Positions 22,568 to 34,949 of a stretch of DNA of 64,000 nt are shown here, one piece after another (the first letter of the stretch is position 1; each line of letters begins with the position of its first letter). Source of the stretch: Malus domestica (Eukaryota; Streptophyta; Magnoliopsida; Rosales; Rosaceae); assembly GCF_042453785.1 (NCBI RefSeq), contig NC_091674.1, positions 31,507,501-31,571,500 on the forward strand, in the 5' to 3' direction. A program made the translations under genes and the position numbers. Below the pieces are notes generated by a model that saw nothing but the letters and a program-made list of their open reading frames with translations, was not told the DNA's origin and did not search any database.

Positions 22568-23485
22568 TCATCTCCAACCGTTGGGCTAAAAGCCAAATTT
22601 TTTAGCCTAGACAATTTAGTTTTTAGCCCAAAAACAGCTTTTTTACTCAAACCCTTCTGACCTACAATTTTAGCCCGGGATTATTAAAGAATAAACATGG
22701 GCTAATTTTTTTCTTAAATTTACTTTAAAAAAATATTATGTAGACTATCGTAAATTAATTATATGAACATTTTAATCTAAAAATATTTAAATTTCGATAA
22801 ATATTGAAAAATCACTAAATCCATATATGAAACTCATGAAACACTATGAAAGAATATGAAAATCATGATAGAGATGTTTAAACACAAAATTTGGAAATGG
22901 TAGAAAGAAAAATTGGAATAATTGTAGGAGAAAATTGAGTTTTGTGTGGATGTTTGAACAAATACATAGGTATTTATAGAGTTTTTTGGTAAATTTTGAG
23001 TTAAATAATTTTTTTTAATTATTTTAGTCGTTGGATTTAAATTTGGGCCGTTAGATCTTTTTTTTACCATTAGATTTGATTCTATTCGATCTCAGTCGTT
23101 GGATTCAATAAATATATAAATATAAAAACAAAAAAAAAATTAAATTTGAATCTAGGCCGTTGGATCAACCAACGGCCTGTTGATCGCGACCGTCGGATCA
23201 AAGTAGCCAATAGGGCACCTGGGAAAGGTGGCCAACAGGCCCACGTGGGTGGGGCCTTGTCTGTCTGAAGGATTGCGCGTCACGCGTGTCAGGCGAGTGG
23301 GTGGGGGAGGGGGATTGGCGCACGGACGCCGGATTTCATTCATTTTGGTGAGGCTCACATCGAATCCTGGGCTAAATTTTGGTGGGAATTTGGCTTGGGT
23401 TTGGCTTTTAGCTTTTAGGGTTGGGTTTTGGGGGGGGGGGCAAATAGGAGGGCAATTTGGCATTTAGCCCATGGTTGAAGATGTC
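22568..23485. mobile_element. Non-autonomous DNA transposon with TAAGA target duplication
   Basis: Terminal inverted repeats are CATCTCCAACCGTTGGGCTA at the left and CATCTTCAACCATGGGCTAA read from the right. TAAGA flanks both sides (22563-22567 and 23486-23490). It is about 918 bp, with repeated CCGTTGGATC words inside and no transposase. A G run of 10 or more lies near 23430. Confidence 0.7.
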
Positions 23486-23961
23486 TAAGAATGCAACATA
23501 TATTATGAAATGATGAGTTGCATAAAAAAGAGAACTAATAAAAAGTACGTAATATGTATATGTGACCATCAACTCAAACACTTTCTATATATATATGACG
23601 TTGCGCAGCCCAGAGATCTGAGTTCCCATAAAATCCTGTTCTTTTTTATGAATCCGTCTTGCTCCTAGCAAGCAAGCAATTGCTAATTTGCTAATTCATG
23701 GCGTATGCTTATTCATATGCATGCATGTCTTAGTCAATCAAAAGTCTAAAACTAAAACTATATATAGGCATGCACTGTCTAAATATTCATATTAATTTCT
23801 TACTTAATTTGTTAACACTTAACAGTACCTACTTGTAGTTTATATTCTTACCATCACAGTCATGACAAAGGTTAAGTTTTTCCTATTACATATATAATAC
23901 CTATACATTATACACATCTCCAAGAGGAAATATATATATGACCCGCTATAATACCTATACA

Positions 23962-24978
23962 TAGGGGTGGAAAAATTTCCCAAAAATCCCAAACCAAACT
24001 GAAAAAATACCGATCCCAAACCGAAAATGTCCCAAACCGATTTTCCCAAAATTTTGGGTATGCTATTCCAAAAAAATACCGAAATTTCGGTATAGGAATC
24101 GGGATTGTCTTTCCAATATTTCGGTATTCCCATACCGAACAGAAATATATATTTTTAATTATTTTTTATATATATATACACACAGAGATAATAATATATA
24201 TAAATCATGTTGGCACAATAATGAAAAAATCATGTTACTTTATTTTTCATCCCTGCAACATAAAGATATGAAGGATTATGATATGTGTTATGTGTCATTC
24301 TATTTCGTTGATAGGAGTCACCTTTACTGGAAGTAACACAAACATTAGTGTCAAAGTTGTTGAAGAAAGTAGAGAACATAAACACCAGAAGTGTAATGAG
24401 TATTCCACATAATCACAAAAAGGTATAACTTCTGTAATAGGTTTGCCTTCTAGTGTATTCTTAAATGGTAAAACAACTCTGTTTTATAGGTTATAAATTT
24501 ATAATTGCGTCTCAATACTAAAAAAGAAAATATCATATAAAACTTATCCGCGGTTGCACTGGTGGTTGTTTAAGAGTTTAATGTTGCCTACCGATATCGT
24601 TTGATCAATTCATGCATTATTCCTTCTACCCCCTCAACTTCATGCCAGGTAACTCATCGGGAGTATGAAGTTGAAATTAGTAATGGAAGAACAATTACGA
24701 AACGAAGGAAAACAAGAAGCACAATAATGTTTGAAGTATGTACCTGATTATTTCAGTGAAAATATAACAGCTATGGGAATTGGGAATACATAATCACAAA
24801 AGCCCAAAAATATTTCAGGATTCTCGATTGTCCCGAAATATTGAAACTATTTTGGGATTACCGAAAATTGGGATTCCCGAAATTTTGGTTTGGGATCGGT
24901 ATTGAAATTGGGAATACCGAAAATTTCGGTTTGGGAATCGGGACTAAGGTTTCGGTATCCCATACCGAACCACCCCTA
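23962..24978. mobile_element. hAT-like non-autonomous element
   Basis: TAGGGGTGG at the left mirrors CCACCCCTA at the right, and the 8-bp direct repeat CCTATACA flanks both ends (23954-23961 and 24979-24986). An 8-bp duplication is the hAT hallmark. Subterminal parts are packed with CCGAAATTTCGG and CCCAAACCGA-type words in both orientations. No transposase is present in the 1,017 bp. Confidence 0.85.
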
Positions 24979-25282
24979 CCTATACATTATATACATCTCC
25001 AAGAGGAAATATATATATGACCCGCGAATAGCTACAAGTTCAAGCTAATTTTCTCTTTGATTTAGATTAAATGAGTAATGTTAGAGAGACTAAATTTGTA
25101 GACAAAATTATAGAAATTAAATGACATGAAAGTTGATAATTGATTCATTACTTAAACGTTGATAAAAATACTCATTTTTTTTATGACACGTCATTTAATT
25201 TGCAAATTTTGTTTTTAAATTTAGTCTCACTAACATTACCCAGATTAAGTTAGTGCTTAGTGGAACATATATTTTATTTTTT

Positions 25283-25482
25283 GGAATTGGATCCCATATG
25301 GATCCAAATTGTGGGGATCATAGGGATCCCCACATCTTAGCCATTCATTGTGTATTGTGCAGTCATAAATCATTTGATTTTTTTTATTTAAAATTAAACA
25401 CAAATAATATCAGACGAAAAATAATCGCACGATATATGATGAATGATTAAAATGTAATGAATCCGAAGAGCATCATCTTCCT
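25283..25482. repeat. Degenerate GGATCC-rich MITE
   Basis: Clustered GGATCC/GGATCCCC words at 25287-25330, followed by a GCACGATATATGATGAATGA block, resemble the MITE family at 4.4 kb. The ends are poorly preserved. Confidence 0.35.
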
Positions 25483-25633
25483 TGTTTTTCTTCCGTCAAA
25501 AAATAAAAGGACAAGTAAACATGATGAGCCGATCAAGGTCGGTCAGGATTTGATAACAAATATTACTATTCTAGAAACAACTGGAAGTCTGTAATTAGTC
25601 AGGACAATGACCAAATCCAAATCCAAAACATTA

Positions 25634-25755
25634 ACATTTGTTTATTGTACATCGTGCGATCAATTTTCCTCAGATACTATTTATATTTAATTTTAAATCA
25701 AAAAATTTATAATAATTTGTGATTGCACAATGTACGATGAACAAATGTGATTTGA
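25634..25755. repeat. Fold-back repeat
   Basis: CATTTGTTTATTGTACATCG at the left is the inverse of CGATGAACAAATG with CACAATGTA at the right. The arms are about 30 bp around an AT-rich core. GGATCC words follow directly (25758-25775). Confidence 0.5.
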
Positions 25756-25789
25756 GGATCCCCCCAGGATCCTCACTCAAGTTAATTAG

Positions 25790-26420
25790 CTACCAAAGTA
25801 CCAAAGTAATGAAAGCCAAAATAACGTGTACGTATTATGTATTAATATCCATATTATTCTTTTTTTGTTTTCTTTATTACAAACAACGTTAATTACTACT
25901 CCAAGCTCAATTAGAAAAAGAAAAAAAGAATGTTTTGAATTTGGAACACATCAAGTTGAAGAAAAATTCTTTATTAATGGCTTGTGATCAAGTTTTAATT
26001 AGGATAATCGTCAGTACGAGTAACATAGAACATTTGCATGATGAAATTGTTCATTTATTCAATACATTTGAATGACTAAACAATCACTTATTCTAATAAT
26101 CAAATGAAGATTAAGAAATTTAACAATTTCAAATACGAAATTTATGCAGTTTATACAAATGAATTTATATGGTGCCATACCTTGAATATATGTATGCTAT
26201 TAAAAAGGTGAGATATGTGCATTTTTTCATAGAGAGATGCAAGTATTATTTTTTTACTGTTTATAAGTTGGTAATTAGTCGATAAGTGCATACATTATTA
26301 TTTATTCGGTGTCAATAAGGGATGGAAGGAAAAGAGGAGACATGAAGACAACGTCCACGCTCAAGTCTCAATAATTTGGACAAAGTATAAGAAGAGCTTG
26401 GTTTCTTAAGGCTTGGTGCA
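25790..26420. other. AT-rich region without gene
   Basis: Nothing recognisable is seen on either strand. Confidence 0.4.
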
Positions 26421-26830
26421 TATTTACATAACTTCGTACTTATGATTGAAATTGTTCATATTATATAAATCATTTTAAAAATATCATTTCTGCAAAAATC
26501 AATTAAAATTACAATTGTTTAGTCAACCAATTATAGCAAATAAATAGACGGTTTATAATGCTTTTGCCGAATCTATCCATCTGTTTTTATAAAGATCAAC
26601 ACTTGGCTCCTCAAGGTTTAGGATGAACTCCTCTTCAAAATATTTTGTATCCAATTTACATAACTTCATGCTTATACTCGAGACCGTTCACGTTATAATT
26701 CACTTTGTTGTAAAGATGATCTCATAAAAAATCAATTAAAATTTGTTTAATCAATTAACTATTGAAAATAGATAGACGGTTTACGATACCTTTACCGAGT
26801 TCGATTATTTGTTTGTATATATAGTTCAAT
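26421..26830. repeat. Diverged tandem duplication, about 230-bp period
   Basis: Blocks at about 26426-26600 and 26655-26830 share an ordered series of words. These are TTTACATAACTTC, GTTCA then TTATA, AAAATCAATTAAAAT, TAGACGGTTTA and TTTGCCGA / TTTACCGA. The function is unknown. Confidence 0.5.
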
Positions 26831-27776
26831 GACTAAACATGATTGAAGACCATAAGAATTATTAGGATATGCTAAACTTCATTTACATTAGTAATTTATA
26901 TTGATTTTTTGTACTGATGAAATTTACATGAAATTTACATTTATAATAAGTTGTTCTAATCATGGGTGTAAAGTTCATTTGAACCGGCTGATCCAAGTTA
27001 ATTCCATAATAAAAATGTGAAACTTGAACTTTACAACAATTAGATATTTGGTTAAAAATATATATAAAAAAGATATGTTGAGAGTATGAATTCCACTACT
27101 AAAAGTTAATGAACATTATATATATTTATAGATAAATAGACTACTTTTCGTATTATCAATTAATTTTATAATATAAACAATTTATTCGAGATATAACACT
27201 TAAAAAAAAACCAAAGTACCCATTACTCGACAGCTCGCACTACCATAAAACTTTTGGATAAGCCTCCTCCCTGCCTCCAGGAGTAGTTGCACCATTATAT
27301 GGTTGCCACTAGTCGTTTATTTTGTGAAATATGTAGTCGTAATGGGGACGAAATCGATTCAAGTCAGATGGAACTGGCTTTGTTTTGTTATATTTTCTGT
27401 AGTTCTGAAAAGAGAAAAGAAGAAAAGATGAGTTGCAAACGACAAGTGTACACTCCGATATCAACACCAACTTTCTCAATTCATAATTTTGATTAATTGA
27501 TAAGTTAACAGTTGTTGCCGGAAATAGAAAGAAGGGTGAACAAATAAACATGCAATGCAATTTGTGCAAGTGAAAAGGGAGTGCAGAAATGACAACAATA
27601 ACCGTCAGTTATTGTTGACGTAGGAAAAGAAGGACCGACCAACTCTTTTTATCTCATCACTCACTGGTCACTAGTGATGTCCGTCGTATGATGAGCACTA
27701 ACACTGACAGAGAGAAAAAATGAAAGAGAAACCAGTATCCAAGGAAGGAAAGAAAGAAAAGAAAAAAAAAAAGGGT

Positions 27777-27917
27777 TGTGATATCCGCACACCCCATTTT
27801 ACTTCTCACACACCCTTCTAATTTTCGGCCGTTGGATCGGATTAATTGAAGAAGATCAACGGACAAAAATTAACAAGGGGTGTGAGAAGTAATTTGGGGT
27901 GTGTGGATAGCACACCC
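27777..27917. mobile_element. Short MITE
   Basis: TGTGATATCCGCACACCCCA at the left corresponds to GGGGTGTGTGGATAGCACAC at the right, and inner arms pair TTACTTCTCACACACCC with GGGTGTGAGAAGTAA. The element is about 140 bp and noncoding. Confidence 0.75.
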
Positions 27918-28659
27918 CAAAAAAAAAAGGAGAGAGAGAGGGATTAAAATTCTCTTTACTCCCCTTTTTATCATTTTCTTTTACATTTTATATTTTATAC
28001 TTTTATAAAAAAATAATATGATGTGATTTAACCGTAATCGTTTAAATAAGAAAAAAGAAAAAATGAGAAAAAAAAGAGATAAAAGAATTCTACTCCGAGA
28101 ATTCATTGAATGGTGATGGATATATAAAATAATAATAATAATATTGGAAGGAAGAGGATACACAAAGTTGAAAGTTACATTCCAATTTTCCAATTTCCCC
28201 CATTTGTTAATTTTGTGTCGAGTGAGTGAAGTTAAAACTCAAAAAGGCTGAAAGCTTTAGGAAGCTGTAGTTGTATGTGTAGTTAACAAAGTTAAGTAGA
28301 AACATCAAACATGGCCCTGGCTTTAATTGTTATTTATTTTATTCTTAGGGAATTGATGTTTGGTACTTAAAAAATCTCATTCTACACTCTTTACAAATGT
28401 ATTTTTCTTTCTAAATATAAAAAATTTGAATTTTGAAGTGTAAAATGAAAATTTTGAAATGTTAATAACAATACTTCATTTTTAATATAAGGAATTTTAC
28501 ATTTTCCAAATTTCCAATACCCTCCTCTGTCCTCCTCACTTATGTTTGTTCGGCTCTTTCTTCTCTGGACTCCGGACGACTCTGCTCCTACATCAACAAA
28601 AAGGCAGGCTGCCTTTCTCCTCTTTGTAAAAATTTTCAAGGGCTGTTGGTCTGTGATCT
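27918..28659. other. Region upstream of the BRO1 gene, no gene seen
   Basis: This is AT-rich, then CT-rich near 28505-28680. It is probably promoter DNA of the BRO1-domain gene. Confidence 0.4.
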
Positions 28660-30055
28660 ATCTCTCTCCAGACTGCAGAGACCAAATAAGCTTAAAAGAT
28701 TAAAGCTTCTTAAAGGCTAAAGGCGGTAATTGTGGGGTGTCCGTCATAGAGTAAAAGAGCTTGTTTGTTCCTTCTCATATTATCGTTAATGGAGGAGACT
28801 GACTGACTGATTGGGGGTTGATGATCGAAAGAGTCCACCAACTTGGAAACTCAATCCAAAGTCGCTGCCTTGTATGTTAACTGGTAAGTATTCTCGCCTT
28901 CTCACCCTATCAATTATTCAATTGCTTCCAGTTGCTTGGATTGGAGCCTCGGAGACTTTGGAGTCCCTTCAAGCTTGAAGCTTTGAAGCTTGAAGCCTGG
29001 AATTCTGGGTTTTTAATTTAATAGAATTCAATTCAATGCTTTGCTCCAGTTGTTGCTTGTTTCAACTTGTTTGTTTGGACACCCTTTCTTTACTCATAAT
29101 CCTCGGCTCAAGTTCACTATTTCGTGAGAGGAAGGGTTAGGTTACTCCAAATACCAAATACCAAATACCAATTACCAAGCACCAAATGTTTTCCTTTCCT
29201 TTCCTTTAGAGTATTTGTAGTTCAATTGTAGAATTGCTTTACTTTCACATTCACATTTCACATATCATTTCAACGGACGGGCGTACGTATGCAAATGGAA
29301 TTGCAATTGGTTGCACGAGAAATCACCCCCTTCTTTCTCTTTCAACTCTTGTCCAACGCCATGCCTCCCTCATGCCTTTCATGTGATTCATTCTCTCCTC
29401 CTTTCACAAAAAACTAACTAATTTTTTTAATTTTTTTCTTCTAGCCTCTCTGATTCTTCTATTTCTTTTTTTCCTTTTGCTGCAGAAAATACAACAACGC
29501 TAGACCAATCACTCACCCTTCCTTTAACAGACGAGGTTTGTTTTTTATTTCATCAAATTTTCCCAACTCTTATTTATTTCTTTACATACTACTAATTAAT
29601 GCTCCCTTCCTTCACACTTGGTCTACCTTTGTAAATAGATATAATTGTTTTTAAATACCAATTAATAAAATTTAATTTCTCAATCTCAATCTCAAAGACA
29701 GAGAGAGAGTTCTAGTCAAGCCATTTGGGTGTTGCTCGTGAACAACAACCTACTACTTGTGCACTTTGGTGGTTGGCATTTAATTATGCCTTCCTTGCTG
29801 TTTATTATGTTCCTCCTCCTTGTGATACCCATCTCCATCCTTTGGACTATAGTATTTGAACAATCTTCGTTTCTGTTTCATATGCATGCTCTTCTGAATT
29901 CACCACTGTTTCATGTGTGAGAGAGTCTGCCTCCGTTAATTTGCAAATTCATATGCATAGAGAATCGTATGCGTGTGTCTATAATCTATATATACAGCCG
30001 CCGATTCTGATTGAATGAACTTTGTTTGGTTAGCAGATATAGCGAGTCTTAGGAT
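28660..30055 (+). other. Probable 5' UTR exons and introns of the BRO1-domain gene
   Basis: Splice consensus supports leader exons. A first exon ends at 28884 (ACTG|GTAAGT). A small exon runs from about 29486 (TTGCTGCAG|AAAATAC) to 29536 (GACGAG|GTTTG). A last segment begins at about 30035 (TTAGCAG|ATATAGCG), joined to the ATG at 30056. This is inferred without transcript data. Confidence 0.45.
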
Positions 30056-33000
30056 ATGGGATGCCTGGTCTCAACACCGAAAGATACACTAGGAAATAGG
30101 AGGAGGCCGGCAAACATTGGGGAAGTTTCTGTCTATGTTCCTGGTTTGCGAATCCCTAAACCTGTTGATTTCTCTCAGTCACTTGGTGATCACTTGTCCA
30201 AAAGTTTAGTGGAACGCCTATCTGCTTTAAGGACTCGCATAGTTGTAATGGCTGCCCAAGAAGGTCCAACAATTACCAGAACGAGGAGAAGAGCTGCTAC
30301 TCAACATGGTTCTCATAAACACAAGCTTGTTAATTTTTCCAAATGATATCTGAACTCAGATATTTCTTTATCTAAATGAATTCTTATCATCAGGTGGTTC
30401 AACATTGGCCGATCTTCAGCAGGCTCTCGAGGATTATTTGCCTGTCCTTTTGGGATTAATGAAAGATGGTAAATCATGATCTCATGCCATCTCATTTAAT
30501 TGTATCCACAAGTTTTAGTAAATCCTAAAGGCGTTTCTTATTTATAATGTGAAGGAAGCCAGCTACACCACAAGGTTCAATTTTTGTGGGTAAATCATGA
30601 GGATGATGCAGAGGTGGGCATGTGGGAGCGCTCTTAAAGCTCATATTTCTCTGTTGTGCAAATCATAGTTTTTGCTTTCCTCATTCAGTCATTCCTCAAA
30701 TAGTGTTCAGATTCAATGATATTGTCAAGGGGAACCTCGCTTAATGTGAATGAATGATTCTACAGGAAACAGCTATGTCTAATGCATGGTACGAGGTGCT
30801 GTCGATTTTGCACTTAATGGCAATGCTATCATTATCACAAGCTAACTTGTTACTTCTTCCAAGAACATCTGGTGATGGTTATCAGCCAAAAGTAACAGAA
30901 GGTAGGCATTACCACATGAAAACTGAGCTATAGCCGATTAATTATGTTTTTTTTATCGTCTCTATTATTATCCTACCATGGCTTGTTAAGTTAACGAGAA
31001 AAGTTGTGTTGTCAATGCTTTCTAGAATGAGTATAGCTTTATATGGTTATAAAGTCTTCTCAGTTTCTAAGAGAACTTTGTGTTATAGTACAAAACTGTC
31101 GCCTGGATTTAAGAATCAGATGCAGTAATTTTTGGGTGAAACCTAGTATGGTTGACGTAGGAACTCAGTGAAAAATAGTAGGAATTGGAAAATCGGAGAT
31201 AAAAAAAACTGAAAATCCATTAGATTATGTCATTAAACTCTTAATAGCAGTATGCTGATATGTTAAGGAATTCACTAAGACGAGTGAAAAATGGATTTTG
31301 TGTTTGATACTTCGTACTAAGTTCTTTGTTTCACCTGTTTATATTATATTATCAGAAATCTTGTTTTTGTAAGACTTCTAAAGAAAATTAACAAAATCAG
31401 TGTATGCAGTAGTTGTCATCAGTCTACCTTTAGGTTGTGCCTTGCATGGCCCTTTCTTTTTCATTGGTCATACTATGAAGGTTCCATTGTTTTTCTTGTT
31501 GTTACAGAGAGTAGGCGAGCTTCCATTGATATTTTCCTGAAGGCAGCAGGATACCTTGATTGTGCCGTCCGACATGTTCTTCCACAGTTGCCTACTGAGC
31601 TCAAGTTTGTATCAGTTTAAAATTTGCACTGATTTTTAACTTTCTGCTTGTTATCATGTTCCTAACGCTGTTATTTATAATCTTTTGACTATTCCTTGAT
31701 TGCAGGAGAAACCTGCCAATTGACTTAGCAGAAGGAGTTCTTCGAGCGCTTTGCCTACAAGCATTAGGACAGGTAGTAACTTTACTTAAAGGGACTGATC
31801 TGGTAAAATGTTGCATTTTATATTTCAGGATTTATGCTTCTGAAATGCCATCTTTTACTATAAAACATAAGTATTGCAGTCAGCCTGAAGTTGTGAACCT
31901 GTCCTGCTTAATGGGCACAAAGGGTACAACTGCAATACGTTTGGTTTTTCATGCATCTTCTTTCTTTCTTTTTTGACATCTCGTTATCGTCCAGCGTATC
32001 CCGAAAATGAAATTTAGTTGGAACCTTGTGTCTTCTGACTATTATGTTTTGCTGACCCTTTTATCTTTTGATTTCTTTGTTTTATTTTATAATTTTAACT
32101 TCATTCTTTCATTCTTTCCACCTGTCTCCTGTAGGGTGTTGATATTCAACTTGGAATGGCAATAGATAGCACAAAAGCTACACTTGCAGTGAAGCGAAGG
32201 CTTGCATGTGAAATGGTGAAGTATTGGCAACAGGTAAGAAATTTATCATGATTGCTGGTTTGATCTTGTCAATAAGTAATATCATTTAATGTCTGGGATA
32301 TTTGTTATAAATTTTCCATGCTTCCATTGTGTTCCTGTTTTAATTCATCTCCTTTGGCTTATGTGCATTTTGAAATTGAACCTTGTGAATTGAGTTGGAA
32401 AGAGGAAACAGTAGTCAGCTCGAATAGCATCAGTTTAGGGTCTGAATTTAGATATTCTAGATTAACGGACCATTATAGTGATTCTAAAACCGCGTTGTGA
32501 GAACATGATGGATTCCATCGATGGCAAGGTGAAAAAACCAAAAATGATAACAAATATACACCCTCTTTTGTTTGATGCCTTAGGTGAGCTTACCCCATTT
32601 ATACTACTACTCTATATTTACTAGTGAGTTTGTTTGGTTCTAGGTTATTATCTCTTTCTATCAGTAGTCTTTCGTAATGTGCCGGATTCTCTTTCACAAA
32701 GGCTATCATGCCTTCACGTGCATATATGATGCATGCCCATGATGCTGAACTTACCCACATACCCAACATTTAGAATGGGTAAAAAAACAGGAACTCTCTC
32801 AATACTCCAAACAAGAGGATCTAACCTCCAATTTGTGCTGTTTGTCTAAAATCATATCCTTATTCAGTATTCCTTTTATTCATAATCCAATTTTTTGCTA
32901 CATTCTTAGGTTTTCCTGTTGCCCTTCCCGACATTGAGTAATTTTGGCTGTTCTCTATTTGGAGTAGTTGTGAGAAGTTCCTATACATTTCATAACAGTT

Positions 33001-34949
33001 ACATGTCTTATATAAGTTGTTAATTCTTGTGGTTCACTATGTTTGTCATGATTACTCTTGTCATCCGAACACATTATATGTTTGTTGAATCACATGGTGA
33101 TCCTGAAGCATAGTGCTTTCTTTTTGCCATTTATTTGCAGGCTCAAGATAACATTATGAACCTTCCATTATTAAATGGTTGGGGTGAAAAGCATCGGCTC
33201 TTTGTGAAGTGGAAATATGTTGAGGCAAAGGTATTTTGCACTTTCTGCTCGTCTTTTTTATGCTCTTACCACTATCCTTCTAAATTGGGAGCAGCCTCTC
33301 CATAAATGGGGGTAAGGCTAGCCGACATTCACCTCTCCCAGACCCTGCTTAAAGCGGGAGCCTTGTGCACTGGGTACGACGACCACTATCCTTCTAAACT
33401 TATGAGTTTACCTCCCACTATAAGGATAGTGTCTATGAGAGTAATAAGGAAACCAAAAGCGTGATTTAACATGTATGTTTTATTTATGGGGGGAAAATAG
33501 TGGCCTTGTAGTGATTCCTCTAGAAAGCACACTTGCATTTATCTAAAAAAGATATCAAGTTGGTCATTTGTATTTTCTATGTTGGTGATTACTCGCTCAT
33601 TCGGTTTGTCTTCCCTTGTATTAGATTACGTGCATGCAGATTTTGATACCTATGTTCTAGTTTCTGATACGCTATTGTCTTTTCTGAATGAGTAACTGCC
33701 AAATGAAAGTATATTGAACTATTCATGAAGAATCATGTAGTTTAGTTCATTCTTTCGAGTTGATCTAGCTGATAGGGAGGGGTCTTACGCTGCTAATGAT
33801 GAATATTTGATTTCAATTACGAATTACGATTGAAGTTTGTGTTCTGAACAGCTAACCAAAGTTCTTCCAATTTTAACCTTCCCATTTTAACCAGGCTGCT
33901 GCATATTACTATCATGGTTTGATCCTTGATGAGGGTAACACAGAAAAATTTCATGGGATGGCTGTAGCTGCTTTGCAAGCAGCAGATGAGTATTTCAAAG
34001 AAAGTAAGAAGGCATGCGAAGCATTTAATGCTGCTCCCCCTTTGTCGAGGTGGGTAGAGGCTGGATTTGTGTATTCATTTTGCTAATTTCATTGGGTGGC
34101 ATCTAGCAGATTATCTGCTGTTTTTTCTAGGGGCAATAAATTATATGCTGTAGCCGCAATATCTTTATCCTCTCTCCCTATCTCCATGAACGTCAAACAC
34201 AAACATGTACCAGGAACGAACATAAAATTGTCTTTAGTATGAGATTTGCAACTTTAGGCCATTAAGATGGAGTTCAGTTTCTACGAGAACTCTTCCTAAG
34301 AAAACTGTCTCCTAAATTATCTACTCTAGAGTCTAGTCCAATCTCTAGATATTAGCAGAGATTATTCTACAGGCCCTTCTTGAAATTTGTGTGCGTATTG
34401 TGAAGATCTACCTTCTCGTATGTAGCATTGGATGTTTCAAGATTGAAATGTCCATTAGCTGATCAGCTTTCTTCTTCTTGTCAATCGTTCTTCTTTTAAT
34501 GGTTAAGTGCTTTTTTACACATTATGCAGAAATCCACCGCTCTGGGGAACCATGAAGTATCTATCTGAGAAAATTCCAAAAGATGCTTCAAGCAAAGTGC
34601 GGATAAACCGTGATCTGTACTCACACGAGAAGTATGTCCTGTTCCTGCCTGAGAGAACTATTACCAATAGTATTTTGTTTATGCCTAAATGCAATCTCCT
34701 TTTCACTCTTGGCACCCCTAATTGCAATCTCAGTGTTCTTGGCTGATGATACATAGAACAAACCCTCGGGAATAATTAACGTCTGGTTTTGGATATTTCA
34801 ACTGCAGAATCATGGAGACAGCACCAACATTGCCCGATTTTGCATTGGCCTTGAAACCGGATGAATTCCAACTTCCTCCAGTAGACCCCTCTTGGAACAT
34901 GGAGCACATGAATAAGGGCTCCAACCAGCTCAGGAATGACAGAATATAA
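30056..34949 (+). CDS. BRO1-domain-containing protein
   Basis: BRO1 domains are banana-shaped helical folds that bind ESCRT-III tails and act at endosomes. Plant proteins of this short type have only the BRO1 domain. Eleven coding exons join in frame: 30056-30308, 30394-30468, 30555-30613, 30766-30901, 31508-31604, 31706-31772, 32135-32233, 33141-33230, 33895-34049, 34530-34631 and 34808-34949. They total 1,275 nt (424 residues). The protein begins MGCLVSTPKD, a good N-myristoylation/palmitoylation context, which would suit membrane attachment. Later landmarks are LADLQQALEDYLPVLLGLMK, QLHHKVQFLWVNHEDDAEE, VLSILHLMAMLSLSQANLLL, DIFLKAAGYLDCAVRHVLPQ, LCLQALGQGVDIQLGMAIDS, CEMVKYWQQAQDNI, FVKWKYVEAKAAAYYYHGL and FALKPDEF-like LALKPDEFQLPPVDPSW. 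All junctions fit GT..AG. No damage is seen. A SINE sits in intron 8. Confidence 0.92.
33268..33398 (+). mobile_element. Short SINE fragment with 17-bp target duplication, in intron 8
   Basis: The body (33285-33381) reads GGGGTAAGGCTAGCCGACAT, CCCAGACCCTGCTTAAAGCG, then GGAGCCTTGTGCACTGGGTA, the typical 3' part of Au-like plant SINEs. It is flanked by perfect 17-bp repeats ACCACTATCCTTCTAAA at 33268-33284 and 33382-33398. It is 5'-truncated and in the sense orientation of the gene. Confidence 0.8.
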
